DNA of 42,289 bases from Hypholoma sublateritium FD-334 SS-4 (GCA_000827495.1 KN817578.1:1-42289), one strand, 5' to 3'. Positions 11,203-22,430 are shown, numbered from the stretch's first letter. The notes: generated by a model from the sequence alone, not told the origin. A program made the numbers and translations.

Positions 11203-12114
11203 GATTTCGTTCTTGATTAAACGGGCCTTGTAACAGTAAGACGACAGATAGTTAACTGCAATCGATGGAGAGCTGGGGTGGGAGAATCGATGTATTCTCG
11301 GGTTACGTTTCTTCACGATCTTAATTATATGATTGTCTACAAGTAGAGAGCAGCTTATTTATATCACAGCATGCGCGGCGCGCTCATCCGCGCCGGTGTG
11401 AGGTCGAGGCCCTCAAAACCCGTCAGTCGCAGTGGAAATGCGCACGAGTTATGCGTTGGCGATACGTGGTGTTGGCGGACATACATGTATCGTAATGGCC
11501 ATACATTCACTAATACATCAGGTTCCGGAGCGCGAGGCCCCACGCCATGTCATCGACAGGACAAGCAACCGTGCGAGCATGTGTGGAGAGGAAGACGAGA
11601 CCTGTATCGCCAATCGCTATCCGCGCGTGCGTCCAAAGATTGTCGCGAAAGTGCGCTTTGAATACGGAAGGTACGCTTGCGTAAATGCCAACCAGGCGAC
11701 TGAGAATAACTATAACGCCCCGAAAAAAATTAACAGTATGATCAGAGTCCCCAGTTTTTCATTCATGTGCAATGTGCAAACGATGATTCGCGTGCCGCTA
11801 GAATACTGTCCTAATTAAGTCTATCAGACATAAGTATGAGTTGCAAAGGCTTCGCTTTCAGAGCTATAGAATCCACTCCACATATTCCCCGTATGATCAT
11901 GACTGTCGGCGCCATTCCTTACAAATATAGTCGGCGCCAACATGGTACAGAATTTTACGTCGTTACGATCGTATTCTGGTCGTGTCTATCGCCGGTGGAT
12001 CTCGCCGCCTGCGCGTCTGCACGCACGGCACGGCGATACTGCTGATCTTGTCATGAAGCATGGTGCATACACGTCCTGCGTGCTACCGCCCTTTAAAGAG
12101 ATAAGGGGAGGGAC
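11203..12114. other. Intergenic, no recognisable gene
   Basis: This is the upstream flank of the F-box/nucleotidyltransferase-like gene. A plus-strand frame at 11432-11818 (128 codons) has no known motif, and nothing else supports coding. Composition shifts to GC-rich repeat sequence from about 12100. Confidence 0.4.
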
Positions 12115-12245
12115 ATCGAGCGCTCGATGAAATGCGGGGGCCCGGCGCGCGGGAGGACAGCCGGGCGTATTCTTATAAATAGACGCGTCAGACTACGAAG
12201 CGCGATGCGCTGGAGGAAGGCGAGACGTACCTCGCCGGTGCGCCG
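12115..12245. repeat. TATA-containing repeat module, copy 1
   Basis: Starts CGAGCGCTCGATG, contains GGGAGGACAGCCGGGCGT, then TATAAATAGACG and GGAAGGCGAGACGTACCTCG. The same order of blocks occurs at 13298-13430, about 1.18 kb away. Confidence 0.7.
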
Positions 12246-13297
12246 CGCAAGGAGTGATCAGCCCACAGGACCGCGCGCGCGGCGATGTGCGCGGAGTCGT
12301 GCCTGCATCGTACATCGCATCGGACCAACGCCGAGCGAGAGCAGGGGAGGGACTCACCTGACTGTACACAGACTTGCCGACATCGTGGCGCCAGGCGTGT
12401 GGAAAGTAACCAGCGTGCCCCCGGCTTATCTACGCCGCTGAAGAAGTCTGCTGGATGTCAGCGGCGTATGCAGGGCGGAGAAACGATAGACGGACTGTCG
12501 CCACACAACCGTCCACACCCCCGCTACCCAGCGCGCGCCCATGTTATCTATGCAGCACAAGCAGCCTGCTAAACATCAGCGGCGTACTTGAGACGGAGAG
12601 AAGGGAGATGCACTGTCACTGCAGCGCCCTTTTTCTACGCCGTGGAAGAGTGCTGCTTAACATCAGCGTATATGCGGAACGGAAAACCAGGAAACGCACC
12701 GTCGACGCCTCGCACGGGGCAGGGCGCGGTCTGCCGCATGTACGGCTGTCCATGTCCCCGCTGCCCAGCGCGCGCGCGCGTTATACAAGCCGCTGAAAAG
12801 ACTGCTGGACATCAGCAGCGTGCGCGGGATGAATAAATGGGAGACGCACTATCGATGCCTCGCCCGCGCCGTCGGCGACCCGCCCTGCTCACGCGCATCA
12901 CCCATCCCGGGAACCGCTGTCCACGCACACGCTGCCCAGCACGCGCGCGTCGTATCCATGTAGCACAAGCACCCTGGACGGAGAGACGAGCGACGCACTA
13001 TCGCTGCGCGTCCGCGCCGTCTGTGACCCCGCCCTGCCTCACGCGAATCGCCCACTGCACGCCACGCATGGTGTCCCGTACTACCCAGAGCATCGTCTCG
13101 ATCCAAGACTCTCCCTCTGCACCACGCGCGCGCAGGTCGGTGCGTGTCAGCGCACGACGCTGCGTACGGGTACGTACGCGCCGATCAGGGTATATCATAT
13201 ATGCGGTGTCGGGTAGCGCACACGGCGCCCATTATACCCGCAACGCCGTGCCCTACGACAGCAGTTGACGCGCATGGGAGGATCCAGGAGAAAAGCA

Positions 13298-13430
13298 CCG
13301 AGCGCTCGATGGGCGTGGAGGCGACCCCGGTGCACGGGAGGGCGGCCGGGCGTGTTGCTATAAATAGACGAGCGTCCGGCGAAGCGCGCAATGAGCTGGC
13401 GGAAGACGCCGTACCTCGGCGGAGAGCCCA
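13298..13430. repeat. TATA-containing repeat module, copy 2
   Basis: Matches copy 1 block by block: CGAGCGCTCGATG, GGGAGGGCGGCCGGGCGT, TATAAATAGACG, then GGAAGACGCCGTACCTCGGC. It differs by scattered substitutions and small indels. Confidence 0.7.
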
Positions 13431-14548
13431 CAAGTCCGATGTTGTGGAGCGAGACGTGCGGAGAGACGCTTCCACGAGAAGCCAGCGCGCGCGCATGATC
13501 TAAGGCGCTTAAAAAGACTGCTGGATATTGTGGATCAGCGGCAGACGCGAGACGGAGAAACTGAAGACGCACTGTCGCCAAACACCGTGCGCCGCGTTGC
13601 GCGGCTTCGGCGACCCCGCCCTGCCCGACGCGCATCGCTGTCCACGCCCGCGTTGCCTAGCACGCGCCCGTCGTATACATGCAGCCTGCCGTCCCATACG
13701 ATCAATCAAGGGACGCCCCAGTTTCTTTGCGCACCTCCTTGATTCGGAAACTTCTTGGCCCATCACAAGCAAGCCTACACGCAGCGCCCCCGACCCACAT
13801 CGCGCACGCGCGTCTCAGTCACCCAACGTGGCCTCCTACGCAGACGGGCTGGCATCCAGCGGAGCGGGGGTGCCCAGGAGCGCCTCGTTTTCACTATCCG
13901 GCGCGCTGTTCTGTGCTGGGCCGTCAGCACCTGGCGGTGTCGTAGAGCGGGTCCGTGTGTGGGCGGACGAGCGCCGCGCGAAATACCGAGATCGACTGAG
14001 CGATCAGCGCGCGGGAGGAGGGAGGGAGGCGGTCTGCGGGCGGCGTGAAGGAAGAGGCGTGCTCGGCGCACGTGAAGACATGCTACTGTATGCGGGCGTC
14101 AGGCAGCGTACTTCGAAGCGCTGTGAGGATGGGAGACGTACCTTACAGGAGGACGGGAGCGCAAGGTGGATGGTCGGCTTGATACGGACACGGGAAGCGG
14201 GGCGTGCGCACGGGGTTGATGCTATGCAGAGTCCGACCTGCAAAGCACATCGCATCAATAACGCGCATAGTGGGCCAGCAGAAGGGGATGAGACGCACCT
14301 GACTGGTGGAGGGGCGCCAGAAAGCGGTTCGTCGTGCCGGTGTAATGTTCTTTGAAGAGAAGAAGGCAGGTGGACACGTTGGGGCCGGGGCGCGGGACAG
14401 CACAGATGAGCGCGGCGTGCGTGCGTGGGCAGTACCAGCGGGTGTGAGGCGGACGGGGCGGCGAACTGTGCGGGAGGATTGGAAACAGATGAAGTTTAGG
14501 GCCAGGGTTGTTCGGTTAGTGGTGGTCGTAGGACTGGCCGCGGACTGT

Positions 14549-14600
14549 GGTTGAAGTTCACAAACAGCCGCCAGCGCTAAGTATAGAACGGCGTCGTGCC
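14549..14600 (-). pseudogene. Remnant of ATG18 first exon upstream of the intact EZH gene
   Basis: On the minus strand this reads LFVNFNHS, like LFANFNQD in exon 1 of ATG18. The plus-strand string GGTTGAAGTTCACAAA (14549-14564) matches GGTTGAAGTTCGCAAA at 8477-8492 with one change. It is followed at a similar distance by ACGGCGTCG and then by the EZH start. This suggests that the duplicated segment once included the start of ATG18. The match is short, so it is an inference. Confidence 0.45.
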
Positions 14601-14674
14601 CGCTGACATAACCTTCCCGTTTCCCACACCGTAGCCCAACCCTGCCTGTCCTCCAAGTTCTTCCCCACACCCCA

Positions 14675-17600
14675 ATGTCCTCCTCCGACTCAGACGAGAC
14701 CATGCGATCGCCCGGCGCCTCCGACGCGGGCCCGCCAGACCTCGACGACATCATCGCGCAGCGCGAGACCGCGTTGCGCGTCTACGACGACACGCGCGCC
14801 GCGTTCGCCGCCTGGGCGCAGGAGCACGCCCGAACGACTCTCGCGCGCCTCTCCCGCGCGCCGCACGCACCACCGCGGCCGCTTCCAATAATCAACCCAC
14901 ACGCAGCGTGGCCGCGCTCGGAAGCCCTCTTCCTCCCCGACAGCGACTCCTCTGACGCCCCCAAGGACGACGTGATATACTTCGACGTCGACGAATACAA
15001 CCCACACACCGGCGGCGCGCACACGCGCGTGCGCACGGCGAGCGCCGTGCAGCGCATCGTGCCGTTCAACGCGTACCCGCGGTACACCATGTGCGCGCCC
15101 GCGTCGCGCAGCGTGCCCATGCGCGGCGCCGCCGTCGCGGGCGTCGCGCCATACGCCCCTTTCGCGGACGACGCGGCGTTCGACGGGCGCGCGTACCTCC
15201 AGAAGTTCCGCGAGTTCGCGTGGCAGACCGATATGCGCGATCCGGATCGTGCGTGCCCCTTATCTGCTGATCGAGTACGGGCGCCTAATTATCTGATCCC
15301 GATGAGCGTAGTGCAGATCATAGAATACGATACCGCGCGCAGGCTGCACTTCCAGCACCACCTCCCGCTCGACGCAATCGACGCGCTCGGCATATTCGAC
15401 ACGCCCGTGCGCAGCATGATCGTCGCCATGTCCCGGCGGTGCGCCCCCCTGCCCCCAATCTATTTTTTCTTCAAAAAAACTAATTCCCTTGCCATTTTGC
15501 GCAGGGACTACCTCCGCTGGCCCGGCTCGCAGCTCGGCACCCTCCCCATGTTCACCCTCGCCGACGCCGCCCCTCCCCCCACCCACAACCCCACCCTATA
15601 CACCCACCTCACCGCCTTCCTCCCCTCCTTCTGCGCGAACCTCAACTGCATCATGCCCCTCTGCCGGCTGCACGCGCCGATGCCCGCGTTCGTCCCGCCT
15701 ACCCCCCATCTCACTTCTGCGATGATCCGCAATATGGAGGGGGCGCCGTGCGGGGTGGGGTGTTATAAGCATGTGAGCGAGGAGGATGTGCGGGCTATGG
15801 TGCGTGGATATTGGGGGGGAGGGGCTTTTTTTGTGGATGCTTATTGAGTTTTGGGGGGAAAGGAGAACGCACACTGGGACGACGCCGACCACGCACTCTT
15901 CGCCAGCGTGATCAAGCTCACGCCCGACACGGCGCCGTGCGATTTGGCTGTGATCTGCAGGAAGTCGTGCATCGAGGTATGTCGTACTCCCAAAAATCAT
16001 CATTATTTATTTATTCCTAAAAAATAGATGTACGTCGCCCGCCTCCGCACCATCCCCGACACCGCCGTCCAGCCCGCGCCCAACCCAAAAGCAAAGCCCA
16101 AAAAACCGACGATCAAATTCGGTGCGCCTTCCCCTTTTCCCCGTTCCCCCACCCCCCCCACTGACCCACTGACCCACCCAACTCACTCACCCACTCCATC
16201 CACTACCCACCCACCCACGCAGTGGAGGACACGCTCGTAGCGACGCGCAGCGCCGTCCTCACACCGCAGTACGCCTTCTCCCCTCCTCCCCAGCGAAAGT
16301 TGAAACTGACCTAAATGAAAATAACTGACACGAATAAATACCAGCCCCGCCGGCCCCTGCGCGCACGCGGGGCCGTGCTCGCGGCACGCCGTCGACTGCG
16401 TCTGCGCCTCGCGCGGACAGCACTGCATGCGCACGTGCCGCTGCGGTCCGAGCTGTACGTCCTCCTTTCCTCACCCCCAATCTCCCCCCATCCCCATCTC
16501 CCATTGATCTTCTCCTATTTCCCACCCCCACTCACCCCCACCGGCAGGCGCCCTCCGCTTCCCCGGCTGCCGGTGCAAATCCACCAAACACAAACCCCTC
16601 GACGCCGCCGGCCCTGGACCGGGCAGGAAAGGCAAGGCCCGCGCGCGGGACGACGCCGACTGGGCGGAAGGCGGTGGGGGTGGCGCTGTGGATGCGGGAG
16701 GCGGGGCAGAGAGGAATCTGTGCGCAGACGACGACTCTTGTCCGTGTCGGGCGCACGGGCGGGAGTGCGATCCGGAGGTGTGTGTGGGGTGTGGGGCGCG
16801 GTGCGTCTTTTCTTTCCTGTCGTTTCTGGATCTGGTTTGAATTTTATTATGCTTATCTTCGTGTTCTTGCTCTGATTTCACCACGTGTTGTGTATCCCGC
16901 CGCTGAGACGATGCTCATACGCCCTTCACACAGACGCGAGTATCCTTTCTTCCACACATACGTACCAAGCGCTGACCTGCGATCTCAACAGGCGCCCACG
17001 GCAAGTGCCGCAATCGCTCCCTGCAGCAGGGCGAATCGCACGTAAGTCGTCCCCGTTCCCCCTCCCTTCTATCCGCGCCGCACACGTGCGAAATATTAAC
17101 CACACCCCGCGCACAGCCGATCCACGTCAAATCGAGCAAATTCGGGCTCGGCGCGTTCGCCGTGTCCACCATCCCAAAGGACGCGTGTGTCGGCGGTACG
17201 CACTATTTACAAACTAAATACAAACACAGAGCGCTGATCGAAGCAATCGCGGCTGTTTGAAAATGTACAGAGTACGTCGGCGAGATCGCAGAAGACGACG
17301 TGCCCGACCTCTCGCGGTACGTCCTCCCACTTCCCTCCCTTTTTTCCTCCCTCCATCCATATCACGCACAACGCACCCCACTGACTCCCCCTGTAATCAC
17401 AGACTGCAGCACCACGTCAAGCTGAACTACGCTTTCGAGCTATCTCAGGCGTACGACGCGCACGCGCGCGCGCTACCGGGCACGGAGCGCATGATCGACT
17501 CGTGGAACCTCGGGAACGCGACGCGCTTCCTGAACCACCCCGAGGCGCCGGCGCCGGCGAACTGCATTGCGCGAAGTACGTGTTGGTATTCGCGATTCTG

Positions 17601-17952
17601 CTTTCCTCCCCCTCTTCTTTTTCGAATATCCTCGTAATCTCCTTCTGCGTGATGTTCATACGCTAACGACCTTCCTCTCCTGCATTTTTTTGGCGCAGCG
17701 CTGCTCGTAAACGGAGTACACCGCATCGGGATCTACGCGTGTTAGTGCTTCCGCTCTCATCCGCCCAGACCTGCGCAATGCTGACGCAGATACGCGCCGG
17801 TCGGTTTAGTGATCGAGATCAAAGCGGGCACCGAGCTCACGCTCGACTACGGCGAGGCATACTGGGCGGTGACGCCGCCCGAGAGTAGGCGCTACGAAGA
17901 GGACGACTTCGACCCGGCGAATATCCGCTGGCCGGGGTGGTATAATGCGTGA
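14675..17952 (+). CDS. EZH2: Histone H3K27 methyltransferase, E(z)/EZH2-type (KMT6)
   Basis: Fifteen exons: 14675-15248, 15312-15438, 15505-15799, 15866-15976, 16028-16121, 16223-16268, 16345-16454, 16548-16800, 16908-16939, 16992-17041, 17117-17195, 17271-17316, 17403-17575, 17699-17738, 17790-17952; 730 residues, close to EZH2. A Cys-rich CXC domain starts near residue 416 (GPCAHAGPCSRHAVDC, CASRGQHCMRTCRC, FPGCRC, then SCPCRAHGRECDPEVC). The SET domain (about 565-715) has KFGLGAFA, EYVGEIAEDD, NATRFLNHPEAPAPANC, VNGVHRIGIYA and ELTLDYGEAYW. The VNG-HRIG signature is typical of E(z). Such enzymes are the catalytic part of PRC2, in the nucleus. Two early introns are multiples of three and read through, so naive gene finding would keep them. 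The 32-nt exon 9 and the exon 4 acceptor (15863 or 15866) are the weakest parts. The usual NHS in SET is NHP here. Paralogous debris lies 5-6 kb upstream. Confidence 0.88.
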
Positions 17953-19001
17953 GATTTTGAAGGGTTGGTTGTTGGAGATGGGGGCGCGTGTTGGCGCGCA
18001 CGTATCTCATCGCTGTGTGTGCTGGGGCGTCGTGTATTTTTTTTTCTTGCGGAGTGGTTGTACTATACATATCTTGTTCTTGTACATATGTTGTTTCAAT
18101 GTTTGTATCTTATTATAGCGAGAGCTCCTATGGACCTTTGTACCGATTCCTCGCACTGTAACTTTGAATGGGCTGTGGGCTTGCTCAAGGTTTGCTGTGG
18201 CGCCAGACACATCATGGGTATATGCTAGGGTTAGGGTTGGTATTCCCACATTCCCATTCAGCGACGACGAGGCGAAAGAAACCGGTCTCCTCCGAACCAT
18301 CATGATGCTGTGTCGCAGTTGGGTGGCCTTTTCCTTGCCATTCATCGACTCAATCCGTTTACTTTCTTTCTTATCTACTTGTCTACTGGTGGTGGACGTT
18401 TGAACACCTGCAAGCTGGAGTCGCAGCGGAGTCACTCTTTTGGAATCTCGCTGGGAGCAGGCACGCATTCCAACTTCTTTTCCGCCGCTTCCAAGTCTGG
18501 GGAATGTCATTTTTTTCCACTGGAGTGTTACAGAGTATGCTACGCTACCCTTTCCCACCGATGCACAAGCGCGAGGCGCATCTGGGCCCCCCGCGTTCGC
18601 ATCAAATGTCTACATTTTTTCATGCACGCTCAGCTGCACTCCTGCCGTCTGGTTCTGTAAATACACCGTAACAACTATCGCTCTTTCAGAAGGGATATAT
18701 CTCCCATACAACCTTTGTCTTGTCCTCTTCTATGATCGTCCTCCCTCATGTATCTGGTGCTTATCGAGGGCAAAAATAGCAGAAATTCCCTTGCCAAGAC
18801 TTTTATATGGGCACTGAGATAGAACGCACGAGTGTACGGCTTGAGGCTTGTATGTAGACCTGAAGAATATCGTCTGATTTTGGTATATTTGGGGTCTGGC
18901 GAGGTTCTTGCGCGATTTCCAGGCATATGGGTTTCAACAGGCTTCAAGTTCATGTGGTCGATTTTCTCTCTTGATAAGGCCAGTACATATAAAAGCGCTG
19001 T
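17953..19001. other. Intergenic, no recognisable gene
   Basis: Frames up to 183 codons (minus, 18007-18558) exist but show no motif. A short telomere-like stretch lies at 18226-18240. The right edge is the point where fungalysin homology starts abruptly. Confidence 0.4.
18226..18240 (+). repeat. Short interstitial telomere-like repeat
   Basis: TAGGGTTAGGGTTGG is about two and a half units of TTAGGG, the usual fungal telomere repeat. It is too short to be a telomere and could be chance or a repair scar. Confidence 0.5.
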
Positions 19002-20101
19002 ACAAACAATGCTAACTTCGCCACGCCCGCCGAGTGAGTTGTGAGGCTCTCCTGAATACCCGATCGCTAATGGGTATTATAACACTTTCAGTGGTCAATC
19101 GGGGAGGATGAGTAAGCTTCGCTATCCTTATACGTTTGACAGAAATTCACCACTACCTCAGGGATGTTTCTGTGGACTTTCACGACGGTAAGTATTTGTA
19201 TGAACATTGAGTTCCCCTGCTAGACAAATATTCATCTACCACCATAGCCGGAGCGCGACGGTGCCCTGGAAAATGATATAGTGACTCATGAAATGACGCA
19301 CGGTGTTACGAATAGAATGACTGGCGGTGGAACGGGGCGCTGCCTCCAGACCACTGAGGCCGGTGGGATGGGCGAGGGTTGGTCGGATACAATGGCCATG
19401 TACGTCTCCGTACGCTATCCGTACTATTTAAGCTTGACGATTGATGTGGCTCGCAGCTGGAACGAACAAGATTCGGCAGCAACGCCGGACTTTGTCCTGG
19501 GGCAATATGTCACGAACAACCCGGCGGGTATCCGAACACACCCCTATTCCACCAACGCGTGAGTTTAAGTAGAACTTTTGCAGTGTTTATGAATTAATTT
19601 GACTATATCTATAGTACTACCAACCCCCTCTTATATTCAGATTTGCAGACTCGTACCGAAGTGCATGGTAAGATTTTTCGTTTTCATGCCTTTACGGATA
19701 CGATTATTCAAAAAATCTGCAGCCATCGGTGAAGTGTGGGCGAACATGCTCTTCAATGTTTACGCTAACCTCGTTCACCTACATGGCTTCTCTGCCAACG
19801 CCCGCGCGGATCCTACGACGTCCGAGGGTAATGTAATCTTCTTGCACCTGTTTATCGACTCGCTAGCTATCCAACCTTGCAATCCCACTTGTAAGCACTC
19901 TAAAAATTTTCTTGGGTGATAAATAATGATTTGTTCGCAGTCTTAAATGCACGCGATGCGTGGCTGCAAGCAGATGTAAACCGCTTCGGCGGTGCGAACG
20001 CATGCGCACTCTGGGACGCATTCGCCAGCCGCGGGCTGGGCGTTGGCGCTGCGAACCACACAAATAGCTTCCTCCTTCCACCAGCCTGCCCGTCGTCTTA
20101 G
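19002..20101 (+). pseudogene. 5'-truncated fungalysin metalloprotease (peptidase M36)
   Basis: Exon-like blocks: 19002-19033, 19092-19111, 19162-19187, 19248-19399, 19457-19558, 19615-19667, 19723-19890, 19941-20101. Spliced, they give NNANFATPADGQSGRMRMFL, PERDGALENDIV, the zinc site HEMTH, GGGTGRCLQTTEAGGMGEGWSD with the third zinc ligand Glu, then AIGEVWANMLFNVYANLV and an intact C-terminus. Every junction is in phase, with no internal stop. However, the signal peptide, the FTP/propeptide and the N-terminal half of the catalytic domain are absent: upstream of about 19000 nothing resembles fungalysin. Fungalysins are secreted proteases needing the propeptide, so this copy should not give an active enzyme. 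The clean 3' half suggests a recent truncation or a breakpoint of a rearrangement or assembly join. Confidence 0.88.
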
Positions 20102-20530
20102 TTGCTACTCGTAACACATTAGCCCACGCCCGGACCCACAGATTTTAAAAAAAAGATAATTAATACTGCGTTTGAAAGATTTGCGATTGGGAGCCAGTTT
20201 GTTTTCCTATTAGGCTAAGTTCATGTCGATTGTGTAGTGTGTTCGTATTACCAGTGGAGGAAATTTGACAATAAGCGAAGTGGAAAGCGCACGTGTGATG
20301 GTTAACCTTTTTTTCTTTGTCCGGTTCTTCAATAAGACAGATGTGATATTTCCCCCGGCGCCGTCTCTGGGCTGGATGTACGCCACATATATTGATACAA
20401 AAAATGAGATGGAAAGCAAAGCGTAGTCGAATTAGACGGGATGATTGTAGAGTGTTAGTATGAAATTGTATGTGAGTAGAAATCAAGATGTCGTGGAAGA
20501 TAAATAAACAATAAATAGGCGATCCCGACC
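20102..20530. other. Short convergent intergenic region
   Basis: This lies between the converging 3' ends of the fungalysin remnant and the MIF4G-like gene. It is AT-rich; no gene is seen. A minus-strand frame at 20160-20564 has no motif. Confidence 0.4.
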
Positions 20531-21627
20531 TCAAGCTGAGTAGTCGCGGAAGAACTGTATCCATGGTACACCGCTAACTGGGCGAGGCATATGCAGGACC
20601 AACGTGTCCGAGTCGTCACTCCACGCTGAATCTACCCGTTCAATTAGGGTCGATGCCGATGAATTTCTGTCGTGTCTCGTTTGATGTAAGCTCGCCTCGA
20701 TCGTCCTTTGTTCATTCTTTGTATATGACCATATGGACGTCGACGACGTCGATGCAGGGGAACCTTTCAGTTGGAAGGTATCAAACAACCACCTGTTCAA
20801 CGGTGAGCACACCGACCGCGCCAGCGCAGTGTCGAGGTTAAGCTTCTTGTCGACGACGTCTTTGATGAATTCACCCTTCGCGCGGAACATGATGCTGCCG
20901 ATGACCGCTGTTACCTTCGTCGCCTAAACCACATCAGATACATCATAAAATCGGAGGCTGGGAGGGAAGGAAGGTGTATAAAATACCTCAAAGAACTCAA
21001 TCCTACGGTACGCCGCGCATTTCCGCTCGATGGCGCCTATGCACGCGAGCAGGTATGCCGGCGTCATCGCCGGGTGGTGGTATGCGCCTCCGTGGGCGAA
21101 GACGGCGCAGAGGCATTCTAGGAGCAGTGTTGAAGGTTTGATAGACAGAAGTGTGCTGACGCACTCCTCGAACTCTGTGAATGGGAGCACACCTGTGGAG
21201 AATAGATCGCCGACGAACGCGCAGAGCGCGATCGGGTCCACCGCGTCCGCCGTGCGTTTCGGCGCGTATCCTGGTGCGATTCTAAGTTTTCTCTCCTAAT
21301 AAGCGGCACCTCAATTAGCGTCAAAGGTATATATCCAAGAAAAAGGATAAACCGTACCGCCCAATACGCGAAGAATGCGCCCACTACCGCGTCCGCCATG
21401 CCCTCTGTGAACTTGTGCGCGAGTAGCGCGTCCTCGCATCTGAGGCGGTTCGAGATCTGCCTCGAAAGGATTGCCACACTGCGTGTATACTCCAGCTGCG
21501 CCACAGCAGTCGTCACAAGGCTCTCGACGACCATGTTCATCGCGCGTCTTGAGTTTGCGAGGACGGCGCGGGTAAGCGCCGACGCATGGTACGCAATGTA
21601 GTCGGAGCTGCAGATAGTGAATTGCAT
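20531..21627 (-). CDS. Protein with a MIF4G-like helical segment, unknown function
   Basis: Three exons: 21627-21358, 21295-20987, 20923-20531; 323 residues, both introns (62 and 63 nt) phase 0. Exon 1 is helix-rich (RRAMNMVVESLVTTAVAQLE, NRLRCEDALLAHK). Exon 2 has ALCAFVGDLFSTGVLPFTEF, which resembles the repeat helix of MIF4G domains (FIGELF..G.L), followed by LLLECLCAVFAHGG. Exon 3 (ATKVTAVIGSIMFRAKGEFI) ends in a polar Ser/Thr-rich tail. MIF4G domains occur in translation and mRNA-decay scaffolds, but I cannot assign a role. Decayed relatives at 22085-22430 and 28850-29090 show that the family is duplicated here. Confidence 0.65.
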
Positions 21628-22084
21628 GACAAGGAATGATATCGTTTAAGTGGTTTCCGATGGATTTGTTAGGGGCAGAAGTGAGGAAAGGGAATGTAAG
21701 TGGCATTTGCTTTATGCGCGCCCTGTGGGAATATGGTGGCACGCGTCGCGACTTTAATTACAACACGTGACCGCTCAGTACAAAGCACGCGCCGGCCTGC
21801 CGATCGCGCTCACCGGTGCCAGCATCAGATATTCAATGAGCATTGTGCTTGCATTGTGCATAAAGTTGCTTGTGAAAACGTGGTATTTACACTCCCGAGG
21901 TACAAATCGCGCACTCCGATAAGCAGAAAAAAATAGACCTGTGTTCATGCACGATAATATAGCACGTCTGCCGCGGTCGGGGAATATACAGCACCAGAGA
22001 CTCTACACTAAATACTGAATCTACCCATTTGATGATGGCTAATACGTGAAAGGTCTCTTTGGAGCTTCCTTTGTTCAGCATTTT

Positions 22085-22430
22085 TATAGGACCTCAGGCC
22101 TCATGGACCCCGCCGACCGCGTTCACTATGCGCGCCAGAACGCATCCCGGTGAAATACTGCTTCGACGCTCATAACAGCCGTATAATCAGTTCTAACGAT
22201 ACATCCAATAGCGATAACTCAATACATGCCCTCAAATAATCTAAGAACACCCCCAACAGCGTCCATCGCGCCCCCTGTACTTGCGCGTCTTCCCATCTCA
22301 AGCGGTTTGCCATGTGCCTTTTGACAAGAGCCGCGCTGCTCGATAGCATCACAAAGAGGCGCTCGATGATCAGCGCTACCGCGTCGCGCGACTTCGAGGG
22401 CGACTTGATGACACATCTATGTGCCGATGC
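22085..22430 (-). pseudogene. Decayed fragment of the MIF4G-like gene
   Basis: On the minus strand, SSSAALVKRHMANRLRWEDA and LLGVFLDYLRAC parallel SVAILSRQISNRLRCEDALL and VGAFFAYWAV of the gene at 20531-21627. They are followed by a stretch resembling the start of its exon 2. Frames are broken and no continuous product is possible. The fragment lies about 0.5 kb upstream of the intact gene in the same orientation, consistent with tandem duplication. Confidence 0.6.

Larger units (their letters stand above)
12115..14500. repeat. GC-rich island of degenerate repeats
   Basis: This long GC-rich block has open frames on all strands but no recognisable protein. It holds two copies of a TATA-containing module (12115-12245 and 13298-13430), a set of degenerate units beginning GCCGCTGAAAAGACTGCTGGA or similar (about 12430, 12550, 12635, 12785, 13502), and a module around 14281-14340 that recurs at 30841-30885. 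The long open frames here are best read as a by-product of high GC. Confidence 0.65.

Noticed and set aside
14675..15847. A single 390-codon frame read as one exon
   Set aside because: It contains two introns with lengths divisible by three (63 and 66 nt) and good branch sites, plus a third intron at its end. The spliced model agrees with the downstream exons and with the decayed copies.
18007..18558. 183-codon minus-strand frame
   Set aside because: No motif, no splice continuity and no sign of conservation. It ends in a Lys-rich low-complexity tail.
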